Below the pieces are notes generated by a model, which made no database searches, had not been told where the DNA came from, and saw only the letters and a list, made by a program, of their open reading frames with translations. Shown here piece after piece: positions 24,275 through 37,023 of a stretch of DNA of 64,000 bases. This DNA comes from Lactarius indigo (Eukaryota > Basidiomycota > Agaricomycetes > Russulales > Russulaceae): positions 2,356,001 through 2,420,000 of the forward strand of contig JAFKAC010000003.1 in assembly GCA_025766275.1 (NCBI GenBank). The letters are read 5' to 3'. The first letter of the stretch is position 1. Each line of letters opens with the position of its first letter. The translations under genes and the position numbers were made by a program.

Positions 24275-24483
24275 GGTATGTTGCAAGGTGGACGCGAGAC
24301 GGGGTCTAGAAACAGGAAACGAGGACGCTGACGTTGGCGCAGTCGGTCGTCTTCGAAGACAAGACAAAAGACGATTCATGCGGTGTTGGCAACGAGTCAC
24401 ACCTCGGGGGCCTCCTACGTTCTCGAAAGCGAATTCACGATCCGCGAGCGAGTCACACTCTTCTTTCACACCGACACGCGACC

Positions 24484-26294
24484 ATGACAAATCGCGCAAC
24501 TCTGCTACATATTATCCGCGTCATGTTCCGTGCGACATTCACACCCACTTCGGAGCAGCTTGCATTGCGTGAAGCTCGTCGGCTCAGGAGACAGCAAGCT
24601 AAGGCAGAAGCCCGTGCGGCGTCATTGGCAGCGCCTCCACCGCCTCTCGTGGACCTCGAAAAGGGTCAGATCATACCACGATCCTGGTTGACAGTTCAGG
24701 ATGGCCACCAAACCGCCTCGCAGCCTGTGAGGATTATGACTTGGAATGTTCGTAACCGTTTATTATTCCTATTGCTAGGCGTACGGGGACACATCGGGCA
24801 GAGACTGATGCTGCCATTGTTTCAGCTCTTAGCGCAGTGTCTCGTCCGTGAGTGGAGATCGGTAATGGCTATTATTGAACGCGAGTTATACATCGAAAAT
24901 ATCAAGGCCGCGAGCTTTTTCCCAACAGTGACTGTCTGAAATCTGCTCAACGAGAGCATATGCTCTTCAACGAGATCTTGTCCTCAGATGCGGACATTCT
25001 GTGCCTTCAGGTGAGAAAAACAAAAATTCGCGAGAGTGGCAGTACATGCTCACCAGTCTCATCTTGGAATCTCAGGAAGTCGATCGCCTGGAGAAACTGA
25101 TTCCTGTCTTGGAGGAGGCAAAGTACGGGCATGTATATGCGGCAGGTGCCTAAGAAAAAGCACGGGTCCCTCATCGCCTTCCGCGGAGACTCCTACAAAA
25201 TTCACGGGAACATCGTCATTTGCTACGATGATATAGATGTCCGCCTGGATGGCTCTGAGTCCTCCCGCAAGGGTCTGAGTTTTCAGGACGAAGAACTGTA
25301 GCTAACGTCGTTGCACTGGAGAAAATTGCGGACCCCGGTGAAGGCTATATAGTAGCAACAACACACCTCTTTCTGGCATCCATCGTCAGTCGCATTCTAT
25401 CTGACCGAAATGTGAACAAACACTAACGCGGTCCTTTAGCTATGCGTACGAACGAGCGAAGGTATGGGTTGTGTTCTTCATGTCTGGCGCGTCAGATGAT
25501 CGATGAAAGCTGCTTGTTCCAGACAGACGGGCATCTTGCTTCGTGAAGTTGTCAAGTACCGTGAAAGCCTAGGCCTGTCATCCTTGGCCCTGCTTCCTCG
25601 CGGGGGGCAAGTCGCTCTCTGTGTTTTTAAGGACCCCAATCTCACGCCTACTCACGCAGATTTCAACTTCCACCCCGGAGAACCTGGGTACGCCCTCCTG
25701 ACCGGAGACGCACTGACGCCAGGCTCAAGAGCAGCTCCTCACTAAATCTCGCGTCGTACACGTTTCCGTGGACCCTTCTGTGCCGCTTACCGCTTCTGCT
25801 GAGACCAACGAGGACGATGAATCTGACCCAGACCGAGTCATCACCAACGCTCGCGAGGCGTTACCAGCTGACGGTTTGCTCAGCTCGCCAGAGTTGGTAG
25901 AGCTCTTTGTCAACCCCACGCGCCCCCGTAGTTTATACGACGAAGGCCAAAGGCTCTTGGAAAAGACATTTGGTCCAGTCTTACGCTGCGGCGAACGACT
26001 GGGCCTGCCTGCTCATTGGCGAGGGGCGTATGAACCAGAATGGACGAGTTACACGCATTACTGGAAGACCGTGTTAGGTGAGTAGTTCATCTGACCCGCG
26101 CCACTCCAATTCTATATAGAGGGTTGCAGATTATATCTGGGTCATCGACCCCCCCGACAGAAGGGCCAGTGGTCACGCGCCTGCTCCAGCCCCACGTTAC
26201 CGACAATCTCGAGCCAGGGCTCCCCCGCAAGGGTGTATGCGGTAGCGATCACGTCTCTCTTGCTGCTGAGGTTCGATGGGAAGGGGGCGACTAA
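24484..26294 (+). CDS. Endonuclease/exonuclease/phosphatase (EEP) nuclease, Ngl/Angel/Ccr4-like
   Basis: From the ATG at 24484 the N-terminus is basic with an Arg/Ala-rich helix (LREARRLRRQQAKAEARAA), then VRIMTWNMLAQCLVR across an intron, ADILCLQEVDRLEKLIPVLE with the catalytic Glu, KKHGSLIAFRG, IVATTHLFWHPSYAYERAKQ, LAGDFNFHPGEPGYALLTGD and YIWVIDPPDRR, ending GVCGSDHVSLAAEVRWEGGD. The LQEVD, GDFNF and SDHVSL motifs define EEP nucleases; Ngl/Angel proteins act in rRNA processing or on 2',3'-cyclic phosphate or poly(A) ends. The intron before DFNF appears to use a GC donor (GCAAGT near 25607). An extra T at 25584-25585 breaks the frame before WPCFLAGDFN. The gene is convergent with the RhoGEF. 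Confidence 0.83.
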
Positions 26295-26456
26295 ACCATC
26301 ATCATTTCCAGAATGTCATCCTTGTGCTCTATACTCTCCCATAGGAATGCGACTACCAGTATAAGGGTATTTGGAGTGAAGGAAGCAACTAGTAGTGAGC
26401 CAATTAAAAAGAGCGTGCACGTATGTGAACCCGTAGAAAAAGGAAAGCGTCCTCAG

Positions 26457-29400
26457 TCATCGCCGTGTCCTATCCGAACCTTCTAAGAGACCCTGGAACA
26501 ACCCAACTGCCGCCTGTTCGTTCCGCAATTGAATCATGTGAATAATACCCGTGCGCGCACCATTGTCAGCTCAACTCCACCGCGACCCCCGTCTTTCCGA
26601 CACGCTCGACCCCATCCGAGAGCACGATGGTCGAGATCAGCACGGACTTGTTCTTGTCTTCTGCCTCCACCACCAGCTGTTTCACGTTCGTCGGCTGCTG
26701 GTGATACAGTTTCAATCTGGCAGAACCGAGGGACTTCCACTGTGCGTGGCCTTGCTTCAAGAACACTTTGCACTTCATCTGCGCGGAAACGGAAGAGGTG
26801 ACTGGGCCAGTCGGGACCGGGTTATCCATCGTGGGCGACTGTGGGCGGGCTCAGCTCGTCGAGCGATGGGCCGACCATCGATGGCGCACGGAACTGCACC
26901 GACGGAAGAACGGGGCGGAGGCCTTTGTTGTGGGTCGCCCATCGTCCCCAACGAGTTCGTGCGTGGCAGTTGCAGACTGGGACTGCTTCCCATCCCGGGA
27001 CGTAGGGACCCATCGAATTGAGGGCTGCGCCCTGGCTCGCTCGGTGAAGTGAGGGGGGATTCAGACGGGCTCTTACGAATGCCACCTTGAAAAGAAGGAT
27101 CTGACGGCGTACGACCGGGAGAGATGCCGTAAGGAGGGTTCGGAGGCGCGAACTGGCCATTTACAGGGATTGGAGGTGGACGTGGAGGCCCCGGGGGACC
27201 TCTCGAGGCAAAGGAAGGATCCATACCGGGGTTCGCGAACCCCTGGGGAGGACCCCGTCTGCCCAGAGGCTCGGCGCTAGCAGCCCGTTGGGGAGGAAAT
27301 TGGGGAGGGAGAAATTGCCCAGGACTGACTATCTGACCGGGAGAAAGGGCCAGCTCTGGGAATTGGAGCTACGGGAGGAGATCGGCCCCGCAAATTAGGA
27401 GCAGGGACTGGAGGGAGACCGCCTACGAGGCGCGGTTGTCCAACGGCACTGGCATCCATGGTTTCGCGTTGAGAAGGTTGACGTACTGGATACGTCGGGC
27501 TCGAATTAGCATCGTATGCTGGTGCCGGCGGTGCCCAGCCACCACCTTGTTGAATCTGCGCTTCAAGAGAAGAAACGAGGTTCGACATGCTGCTAGTGAG
27601 CGACATTGGTGACATCGCCGTAGTATCGTGACTGTTCCTTGATGGAGGACCGGAGCCGCGACGAGACGCCGAGCCGTTGAGACTACCAATTGGCGATGAA
27701 ACTCGGTGTGGGGAAGGGCTACGACTGCTCTCAGGAGGGCCGCTCGGTCGGTGCAGGTCAGGCGCGGTTCGAGAAGACGGGAATGCCATCTCCTTGGGGT
27801 CTGGGTACACCATTAAGCGTCGGTAGTGGGGGCAGGGGGTGCTTCGAAGCAGCATGGACTGGTGTGCAGGCATGAGGTCCCGGTTGATAGAAAACGTTTT
27901 TGGGAGGCACTCACCGGCGCTAGCAAACTCGATGCATTCTTTGACTTCGAAGAGTACTCTATCTCGCATAGCCGCCGACGCGAACAAAAGAACTACTTTT
28001 TCTTTTCTCAACACAGTCACTTGCAACGCACGGTCTGCATCCCGCGTGGTCAGTCATTGATATCCAATAAATCATGGGAAGCCCAACCTTCGTCGGCTAC
28101 TTTCTCTACTTTGAGATGTTTCCCTGCCAAGGGAGGGTAAAGCAGCCAGGTATCTGCCCCGGGATTTTCTGTGCTCGTTTCTCCAGGTGCTATTTGTTCA
28201 CACAAAAGGAAAAGATCCGAGAGGATAAAAACTCGGCCATTGGGATGGTTGACCTCAACACCTGTCGAGCGAGGGACGAAGCGGATGCCTGCCCCGACAC
28301 CGACTCTCATGGTTCTCGCGTAGGGTAATGTGGGTGGCAAGATCTGAAGGCGCACTTGCTGTAACGACGTCAGCAAAGCCGTTGGAAAAAGGGGGCGCAG
28401 GATAGAAAATCACCCTTGGCTTCATTGTAAAAATATCTAAGCATCTCTCCGCTGACAAGTGACCCTCGAGTTCGAGTAGAGGAATCCCCAATTCACCTGT
28501 TGCACCTTGCTCTATAGAGGACAGGCTGGTGTCGTTAGAAGATCTAGCTCTAAGAAAACAAAAATCAACATTCTCTTCCCATTGAGACGATGCACCGACG
28601 CACGTGCTGGATTGACTAGACTCTCTAGCCGAGCTGGTCTCGCTCCCTGTCGTGGTCTCGGTAGGTGGGGGCTCCAGCGTTTTTTGTGGCACGGCTGGCT
28701 TGCGGAAGTCAACCACGACTTCGTCTTCAGTCTCCGGAGCCGTTGGCGTCGACGAACCAGCCTTGACGTTAGCCCGCGCATCTAAGATACCCAGTAACTT
28801 GTCGAGTGTCTCAGCGGCACCAGCCAAAAGCTTGTAGTCACTCCGACCCGGCTGAGTCCCCTTCAACAATCGGCCGTACAGCTTTTTGAAGTACTTGAGA
28901 CGCCCCTTTGGAAGGAGGAATAGCTCAGTCAAGCTGTCCAGATGGGGGAAGCTGGATTGGAAGCCGAAGCGCTTGGAGGTGGAAGGGCGGCCGAAAATGT
29001 AGCGAGCACATCTGGGAGACGAGTGTTGTCACGAACGGGTTCCCATGCGTCAAAGCCAGAGCAGTAGCGCTCGCAGTACGTGGTATATGGTGTTTCGAGA
29101 TCACCGATCTGTCGGACAAAATAAGGAGACTGCCGCGGGAACCACTGTCCTGGCCAGAGGACGCACCCATCGCATGAGGAGATCACCTAAAGCCTTAGGT
29201 GAAGAAGGGTTTGTGCCGATCTCTTTCAAACGCTGATTCGACCGTCGGTCAGCTGAATGGTTACGGAATGGGTAGAACTTACCGAAACCAAGGAACGATC
29301 AGCTTTGTACACGCCTTCTATGCTTCTAAACATGAGATCCAATTCGTGGGGAGGGAGGTTTGTGCGAGACCATGCCGAGGCTACTTTCTGTAGCGAGCGA

Positions 29401-29811
29401 TGATATAAGCGATGACGGCCGCTGAACTGGTGAAGACAACGTACACGAATGATACCGGCCATTTGGTCGACGTATAGTTTTTCTGTCTCAATGAGATCGA
29501 CTAATAAGTTTGGACGCTTTGCACGTGCATCTGGGCTGGGTGGAGTACCAGGGAGAGTGTTGAGGTCTAGACGCAGGATAGCAGCGTGAGAAGGTATTAG
29601 AAGCAGTGAAAGTACCTTGGCTTGAAGCGGTATCGTCAACGGGAAGGGGACGGAGACCATTCGAGTTTGGCGGCGTGTCGGGCAGTGGGGGAGAAAATGA
29701 TTTCGGTGGAAGAGGCGGCAGTGGCGGTAGAGAATGGAAAGAAGGATCTAATAAATTTTCGTCGCGAGTTGGGGTCGGGGGAAGGTTTTCCTTGGTGATG
29801 GTTGTGCTCAT
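26457..29811 (-). CDS. RhoGEF (DH-PH) with C-terminal PH-like domain
   Basis: The N-terminus MSTTITKENLPPTPTRDENL is proline-rich. The Dbl-homology domain begins RPNLLVDLIETEKLYVDQMA (conserved region 1) and runs through LMFRSIEGVYKADRSLV, GDLLMRWV, YCERYCSGFDAWEPVRDN, ELFLLPKGRLKYFKKLYGRL and SDYKLLAGAAETLDKLLG. A Ser-rich linker and a PH domain follow (RMRVGVGAGIR-type strand, NHPNGRVFILSDLFLLCEQI, TWLLYPPLAGKHLKVEKV). After a long Pro/Ser/Gly-rich region a last domain of about 110 residues (QMKCKVFLKQGHAQWKSLGS, ARLKLYHQQP, MIQLRNEQAAVGLFQGLLEG) ends DRTRR. The product should activate a Rho-family GTPase, possibly Rac or Cdc42. A base appears missing at 28931-28932 between SPIWTA and LTELFLL. 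About ten short introns are needed. Confidence 0.82.
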
Positions 29812-29885
29812 AAGGGTTCGGTTAAAGCGTGTTAGCAGGGCGTCAGGTTACAGTTAAGCCGAAGCGCGCACCCGTCTTAGACAAT

Positions 29886-30807
29886 ATGCAACACTCCGAG
29901 TCTCAGCCCCGCGTCCCAATCCCTCTTACATGGCTAGAATCCACGTTCAACACCCGCTCTCGCACCGAACAACTCCTGCGACCAGAGCTCGACAATGGCG
30001 TCATAACACAACACGACTTCGACGCCGCCGTCGACTTCTTCCCCAGTACACAGCGTTACTACTCTGTCCGCCGTCTGTCTTCTCACCTCTTAACACCCCC
30101 TTATGTCGTCTTTCTGTTTCTTAGATCGCCGGAGGCATCCTCGGCACATTCTCCATCGTCATCTATGGACAGCTGCTTCGCCGACCCCCACTTCCCTTCC
30201 ATCGCATCGCATCTCTCGCCGCTTTTGCTTCTGCAGGCGGTGTCCTCGGAGGCACCGTGGTTCGCGCCAACGCGCATGCCGATTTCTTTCGCGCTCTGGA
30301 CGATCGCACCTCATTCTTTCAGGCGGTAGACAACATCCAGACCAGATTGGGCGAAAAGTCGTCGTCCGACTCGACCTCAGAAAAAGATAATCAGGAGATG
30401 TTCGGTGCTACTGTTATCTCGAGGGGGTGGGGGGCAGAATTTCCTGTTGATAGCTCTACGGGTCGTTCCCCTGCCAGTCGGGCCAGTTCGCGTTTGTCAC
30501 CTTCTCTGACTTCTTCTCTCCCATGCTCACCGATTGCTTAGCCCCCGTACAACCGTCTCAACCCAAGAGCCGTTGGGAAGAGATCCGAGCGGAGCATGCA
30601 CGAAATTTGGCGACGCGGTCTTCGTGGGATGAACTTCGGCAAAATGCCAGCAGGCCAAAATCGGATAATGCAGGAAACGAACTAATTGAGGTATCCCAAG
30701 ATCCGGCCGCTGAGCGACTCGCAGAACAACAAAAATTCGATGCCATGCTCGAGGCTGAGCGCCAGAAACCCGCAGAGGTGTCACGGGGCAACCCATGGAG
30801 CACTTAG
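29886..30807 (+). CDS. Small membrane protein with two glycine-rich hydrophobic segments
   Basis: The start MQHSESQPRVPIPLTWLEST leads to a soluble N-terminus, then after an intron near 30070-30124 two adjacent hydrophobic segments: IAGGILGTFSIVIYGQLLRR and ASLAAFASAGGVLGGTVVRA. The second contains small-residue spacing typical of packed helices. A helical part follows (FFRALDDRTSFFQAVDNIQT), then a variable region whose splicing is uncertain, then PKSRWEEIRAEHARNLATRS, SWDELRQ and a charged end KFDAMLEAERQKP, stop at 30807. The RWEEIRAE / SWDELRQ pair occurs in fungal proteins thought to be mitochondrial, but I cannot name the family. The gene is divergent from the RhoGEF, 74 bases apart. 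Confidence 0.6.
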
Positions 30808-31044
30808 GTTATGAGATTTCGTCTTGCTCGGTCCGTCTTTCTCGGAACATAATGGCAGAGAAAGGGGGAAAAATATATATACTATGCCGTCCTTTCAAAT
30901 TTTGTTACAAGAGGTCACAACAGCTATACGAAAACAGGGCAGGAGACTGTGGCGACGCCGTATTATACACTATCATAGGAGAGCACAAACAATAGACAAT
31001 ATCTGACAGCTGAAAGAACACATGTCCGCACCAGTCTGCACAGA

Positions 31045-33848
31045 TCACCGTGAGACCCATCCCAACCCATCCGTATTTGACGGCGAGGTGCTTGATTGTG
31101 GGGGTGAACCGTGAGGTGGAGAAATGTTTTCGTACGACGGGCTCAGGGGGAGTGGGGCAACATGGACATGTCCGGCGTCCTCCTCACTCCCCGAAGCCGG
31201 TTTGGAAAATACGCCGGCGTGTGAGAACGGATACAGTGGAATGCCAACTTCAAGGGGTTGTTGTTGGGTGGTCATACGCACGATCTCGGTCATGAGACCT
31301 TGCAGTAATTTCTCCTGTCGCGCTAAAAATTCAAACGTGCGTTCAGGAAGTGACGTGATAGAAAAAAGAAAAGAAAAGGGCGTACTCCCAATAGGGAGAA
31401 CGCTTGCCGTAGTCAGTCATGGCAAACCTTTTGGAGAATTTGGGGTCAGCCGCGGATAAAAGCGCACAAGGTCCGATCTTACCGAAGAACGTTGATCACT
31501 CCCCATACTCCGTACTCTCGATCAGTGTCACCAGTTTCAATGAAGTACTTGCACAACTGAATTTGTACGACAGCCGCTAGGTACCAACAAATCTAGACAG
31601 AGGACAGAACGATTAAGGGCTCCAGCCCGCGTTGTGTATGTAATAATTTGGCGTACCGTGACAAACGGATGTAACCTGGTGATGTCAAATGAGGACGACG
31701 CGAGGATATAGTGTTGCGCGAGAATGGCGCGAGATGCCTTCGAGACAGCGAGAGGTGGAGACACTCTGAGGATCCGAGAAATCTACATAAGGGTTGTGCA
31801 ACGTGATCGTTGCACTTGAAGGCACGTGAGGGGATTGGTCGCAACAACCTTAAAGTCACTTACGCATGTGGGACAAGATGGACCAAGTACAAATCGGTGT
31901 CCAGCCCCCCGCCACCGTACATGCTCTCCAAATCGCTGAATCCGTTCCTGAACCGCGGGGGGAGACTGCTGACGAACTCCATGCATACTAGCCGATCCAG
32001 ATCCTCGAACCCCGGTATAATAAACGGATTCTGGACTCTAGATGGTGGCGCCAACGCCCGGAGGTGGGTTCTGACGCCAAAGTCAGTGACTTTACCGAAC
32101 AGCATCATGGCTTTGATGAGTAGTAAGAACGAGTCGGTGTACATTTCAGGATGATTCGTGAAGACGTCCGCGGTGAATAGACTCTGTGGATTGTCTGGCA
32201 TGACTTGCTGTAATAACACGGTTAAGCGAAAGGCTCTGTCCAATTTGGCGACATAAATTAACCCACGTTGGTCTCGAAGTCTAGACTGCGAAGGGGAAGT
32301 TCTGTTCCGATGTCACGTTCATCTATGCCATGAACCCAACCGCCGACTGACACGATGCGATCGAAGAGGACGGCCATCCACCAAGTACGGCGCCGAAGTT
32401 CCAAATCGAGCGGGTCCTTAGGCGGTGCAAGGTAAGCACCAGGGGAACCCCCACTTTGCCGAGCAAAAGTCCCAGGATAGTTCAAGCGAAGTGGTATTGC
32501 CGTCCGTGTCTGGAAACCTGCAAATACCCAAATCTCCACCCAGCGACCCTCGAAATAGAAATACCATGACAGTAAGACACAAGGCCTGCATTACGGCAAA
32601 TATATCCTCTCCACTGGCCATGGTTCTGTCAATGTAAGAACGTGTCTTGCTAGCATGGAATTCAGCAAAACGGTCTCTTCGCGTGCCGTCTGGGAATGTG
32701 ATTATGTTTTTTGACACCCAACGTGACGCAGATGCGCACTTCCATGAAAAGTTAGCGAGGGCGAGGAAATCGGGGAATTTAGAACTGACTATGGCGTGAA
32801 GAATGGCTGTGTGTGGAAAACCAGGATGTTTTGGGGGGAGCTTCATGGAGACTAAGAAGTCTGGCCTGTGGAAGATCCGGGAGCCACAAGGATCGCATTT
32901 AAAGAAGACATCAATGCTGTAGTAACGAAGGCATCAGAAGTGACAAGGGTCCAATAAAAAGATGCACCAACTAATGGTCGAGTACGTCGGGCTCAGGTAG
33001 GTCAGGGTTCCATCCGGAATAAATAAGACCGGTCAAAGAATCCGAGTGGTGAACAGGCTGACACGAAAGCACTTCCGGACTGCCCGAGGGCACTGCATTA
33101 CGGTCGACGGCTGTGTGATGCCAGGGACTGGGAGCGGTGATACCACATGGTTCTAAATCAGGAGAGAGTGTGACCGAGCCGGAAGAAGGAGATTGATGGA
33201 AGTGGTGACTGGACGGCGGGCGGAGATGATTGGGGGACTGGGATCGGGATGGAGACAGGACTATCCCTTTGTGCCCTCAATTTCTTTGTGAGTATGGCTG
33301 ACGGACGGATGAGGACATGTGAGCACGAATAACTAGGGCGTGACGCACCGAACTTGCTCTTCCAACTCTTTGATTTTTTCAAGGGGATCGGCATCGGGTG
33401 CCAGGGGTAGACCCTCTACTGGGTCATATGAACACTGGGGTTCAGTCGGATGACTGCAAGGCAGATGGTAAGACGAATATGAAAGACAGGCAGACAGTCG
33501 ACTGACGCGTATCCTGGTGGCGGTGGTACGCTGATCTGAGCTTGCCATTGCCTGCCAAAAGGTCATTCGGGGAGGGGCGGACCATTGCGCCGATCGGACG
33601 TACTTGACGCAAGTAGCACAGTGAGGACGTGCAGCATCACATCTCTGAAGGCGATGGTAAGTGAGAGAAGGAGAAATAACGGGAAAACTATTACCAGCTT
33701 CCGCTTGCGACAGGTGAGACAGGCCTGTCAAGGAAACAAAGATAGATGAGCTCAGCGAGAATGTGAGTGGATTCAAAGCGGGTGACACCTGATTTCTACG
33801 CAAAGAATGACGAGAAGCAGCGCTTGAGTTTTGAGTATTCTTGGGCAT
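31045..33848 (-). CDS. Zn2Cys6 fungal-specific transcription factor (first)
   Basis: Start MPKNTQNSSAASRHSLRRNQ at 33848. The zinc cluster is assembled from three exons: ACLTCRKRKL, RCDAARPHCATCVK and HPTEPQCSYDPVEG, giving the six cysteines. A short coiled segment DADPLEKIKELEEQV follows. The fungal_trans middle homology region contains KHPGFPHTAILHAIVSSKF, RTMASGEDIFAVMQALCLTV, LELRRRTWWMAVLFDRIVSV and GGWVHGIDERDIGTELPL, the usual pattern. The C-terminus has RFLARQEKLLQGLMTEIVRM and an acidic/Pro-rich tail ending DGLGWVSR. Such proteins bind CGG-containing DNA and regulate metabolism or development; the regulon is unknown. About ten introns. Confidence 0.85.
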
Positions 33849-34947
33849 AGTGTGGGATGAGCCTGAAATCCGAGGGGAAGGACAAGGATTGAATGCACGG
33901 TAAAGCCAGACACCACGGGGTTAGCACGGTATAGCTAGAACCCTGGTCGTGTCATCGTCATCACACATCTTCCGGAATCATCCCGTCGTCAAGCACCCTT
34001 CCCCGGTTCCCGGTCCGGTACAGGATCCAGGGATCAGGAACTCGGCTTGAACCCCGGACAGCGCTAATGCTTGTTTCCTTCCATCTACACACACCTCCGT
34101 TCTTTTGCACATTCATGCAAACCCTGATCTCCGGGACGATGATATCGGCTAAAGTTGAGCGAATTATGCTTCATTTCTAAGTCACCTGGCGTCTTTCCTG
34201 GCGTGCTTTTCCGTCATTCACCCTCTCACGCGTGTGATTGGCTCCGAGTCTGTAGTGTATGGGCGGCCTCGGCCCCTTTCTGCAACCCACCCAAACGTGC
34301 GCGTAGTCCCGACAGGCATAGGAACCTGGATGAAGTGCTTCCCTTTCCCTTTATTCGCTTGTCTGGGGGTGGCCTCCATGAGGGTTCAGGTATTTTTTTT
34401 TGGTCTCGAGTCTACTATCCTGCTCACCATACTCACGCCATGACTGGATATTAGTCTCATTCACATACGTTATTTTTACGGTCACGCGGACTTGGTTTTC
34501 CTTTCATATTTCTAGATACGTGTTGCTAGTAAATGAATATTATTTTTAAAAAGGCTATAAGATCATCCCCATTTTATGTGGTCGGATGCCCACCCCCAAG
34601 TCTCACATCTCTCAGATGCTCCACACTCAACCCTCTCCCCCCCCGGGGCTGCCCGTTGTAAATGAGGTTACCCATAGGCTCTCCAGGCCATCGACTTGTG
34701 AATCCACCTCCTCCACCTGCCACGCTTGTTAGGCCGAGCAACCAAGGTAGGCAGTCACTGTAGTTTGGAATAGGAATAGAGGCAGCAGTCGCACGCGTAT
34801 TTCATGCGTAGCTCGCTGAACTTTATTTTTTTTTCATCTTTGCTTCTCGCCGGTTCCTTGTCGACGCACCCCTGGGTCTCCTTCGACTTTTCCTGCGGCC
34901 TCTGAATGTCCCCGCATATGATTGAACTGTCGTTGCCCCCAATCCAG
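33849..34947. other. Intergenic region
   Basis: About 1.1 kb with no recognised gene. It should contain the promoter of the Zn2Cys6 gene (minus) and the 5' end of the DUF3602 gene (plus), whose first exon could not be placed. AT-rich stretches occur near 34510-34570 and a C run at 34638-34645. The short plus-strand frames here show no family resemblance. Confidence 0.35.
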
Positions 34948-35676
34948 ATCAACGTCCCCGCTCCTCATCTCGAGGTCGAGGTCGCCAATATGTACCTATC
35001 TTCCGCACTTTTTTTAAAAAAAGTTCCGCTGTGATTTACCATGTTTCACATATAGCAATCGTCAGGTATTGGTGGTGTTGGTAACATCCGCGCGTCCTCT
35101 ACTGTCCAGTGAACGCGCACAAATTGTTGGATGGTCCGGACGACTTTTCTTCGACGAGGGGCCGAGAACCTCGTTCGCCATTTAATCTCGACAAGGCGAG
35201 TAGCTCCTATTGGCCCATCGTTGTCATCCACTTAATTTTCTTTGAATCAGATCATCTCCATTGGTCGAGGAGGTGCAGGGAATATTCGCTCTCCATCACG
35301 GGATGTAGATCCCGCTCGTCCCAGCAAGCTATCGTCAATATTGGAGACCGAGCAAACAAAGTACGAAAGGTCGATTATTCGCGACCGTGGGACTGCCCGC
35401 GAAGGTCAATTGGTATGTCCACCCTGTTTAATCAGAGTTGTCACCAGATTTATGAATGTGCACCCATCATAGCACTCGGGAGGAAGGGGTGGTGTTGGAA
35501 ACATGGTCCGCCGAGGCTCCCAGTCCCAGGCTATCTCTCGGTCTACGCCTCGAGGTCTCGAGGTGTCAACTACCTCGCAACCAGGCAACAGAACGAATGG
35601 CCTAGCCTCCCAAGGCGCATACACACACCAGAGAGCCGCTTCCAGGGAGGAACTGTCCCGGAGGAAGGCCCTGTGA
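34948..35676 (+). CDS. DUF3602 (Par32-like) protein with GRGGxGN repeats; 5' end uncertain
   Basis: Four copies of the signature are seen in plus-strand exons: SSRGRGRQY (partial), SSGIGGVGNIRASS, ISIGRGGAGNIRSPSRDVDP and HSGGRGGVGNMVRRGSQSQA. The product ends SREELSRRKAL at 35676. Between copies two and three lies NAHKLLDGPDDFSSTRGREP, as in family members. Par32 in yeast is a phosphoprotein that acts on ammonium transporters downstream of TORC1; other DUF3602 proteins are uncharacterised. Frame slips once at 35106-35107 (GTCCAGTG), where one more C would join SSTV to PVNAHKLL. The intron after FNLDK seems to start GCGAGT, a GC donor. The true start must lie upstream of 34948 in an unplaced exon. 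Confidence 0.65.
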
Positions 35677-36425
35677 GAGTCTCAACGATCCAAGGTCATC
35701 TTGGATTTATGCCAACGAAATCAGAATGGTAATCACTCGGACGGTAGTTCGAGATTGAACGAAGCGTATATGGTTGTGTAGTGTCCACCACAATTCATCC
35801 TTTTTGTACGTACCGTCGTGTCGCTACACAAAGACGTTTTATGATAGCACTCAATGAGGCCGCTGTTGGAATTTGCCCTCGAAGACTGAGCCCTGCTAAC
35901 TCTAACCAAAAAACTGCACTGTGGCCTGTTTCTGTGTTTAGAACCTTGTTTAGAACCGCTATGTAAGGACACCCACCAATAGAACGAGAAACGTATATCG
36001 AATTTTTTTTCTTTGGGCCCAATGTATTTCGAGTTGCAACACAAAAAATCAAGAGCTAGCAGACCACAGACGGTTAGAGTTGACACATGCTGCTCAAATA
36101 AGCTCACGAACAGAATAGTAGCCACAACCCTGCGGGAGTGAGGCATGTGTCTAAACTCGGTCAAGTAGATGCCTGTCGGATCAAACGTGAGGACCTCAAG
36201 CATTTCAAACATTCAGCTCCGGCAACCTTGCCATGTCCCAAGATTCAGCCGCCCCCCTGTGATTGGTATCGATATGGATGTCCCGACCAGTGAAGTCTTT
36301 GTGTGCGAAACCCTGAGGGACAAGAGTCACTCTCACTTCGATCACCGGACAAAGAAAATAAAGATCCGCACGAATCGCTGCAGGTCAGGTCAGCTCTGAG
36401 GCGATGGTGAAAATTCAAATATGTC
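35677..36425. other. Region without a recognised gene
   Basis: A minus-strand frame of about 150 residues (36212 to 35733, beginning MFEMLEVLTFDPTGIYLTEF) is open but has no recognisable domain and may be part of a degenerate gene. Nothing else is supported. Confidence 0.25.
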
Positions 36426-36960
36426 TCACTCGGGACCCTCGTCAGTATGCCGCCAGTTAAGATTTTCAGGCACGATGTTATCTAAAGCCATATCCATGTC
36501 TTGGAGAGAGATCTCAGCACAACAATCATGACATATCGGACACTTTCACACCTCTGCGGACATCTTGCGTAGTAGTGCAGGAGGATTAGTGGCAACGGAT
36601 GAAATCCTTAACGCGATATGCCCACCTCTATCGTAGTTTTCGTTGACCGTTAGAGCGGCAGATGTATGCTGTCTGTGGGGCAGCAATACCGTGAGCGCAA
36701 ATTCTGAGACTTTAACGAGAAAACCCGGATCACGGTACTAACATGAACAGGAACAACATTCCGACCTAGCAGAAGATATAATTAGCCTCTCTATGTTTCG
36801 CTCCAAGTATAGTAGCCTCGGACCTGGACATCGGTCAAGCCAGATTCGATTTGCGACAGGATTTCCTCTGTGACGAGATGACATCCTTTGCTCCGTTTTG
36901 CAAGTGTGAACGTCTTCTGCCAGCCCATGGTATACAGAGATTGAGAGTGCGTGGGAGTGC
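36426..36960 (-). CDS. Hypothetical protein with a CPICHDC motif, possibly broken
   Basis: On the minus strand from about 36690 a frame reads KVSEFALTVLLPHRQHTSAA, LTVNENYDRGGHIALRISSV, ATNPPALLRKMSAEV, then TGA, and in the same frame continues KCPICHDCCAEISLQDMDMA, LDNIVPENLNW, ending DEGPE at 36426. The Cys-rich segment after the stop looks like part of a RING or zinc-binding motif. Either the stop is a mutation or sequence error, or the gene ends at the TGA. A preceding exon may lie near 36740-36960. The family was not recognised and no function is proposed. Confidence 0.35.
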
Positions 36961-37023
36961 AAACGTACGATAAGCCAGGAAAGGAAATAGTTTATTACTT
37001 TTCTATACTACTGTACTAACAAC

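Noticed and set aside
26551..27052. Plus-strand frames opposite the RhoGEF C-terminus
   Set aside because: No family resemblance; the minus strand encodes the conserved Pro-rich region and PH-like domain.
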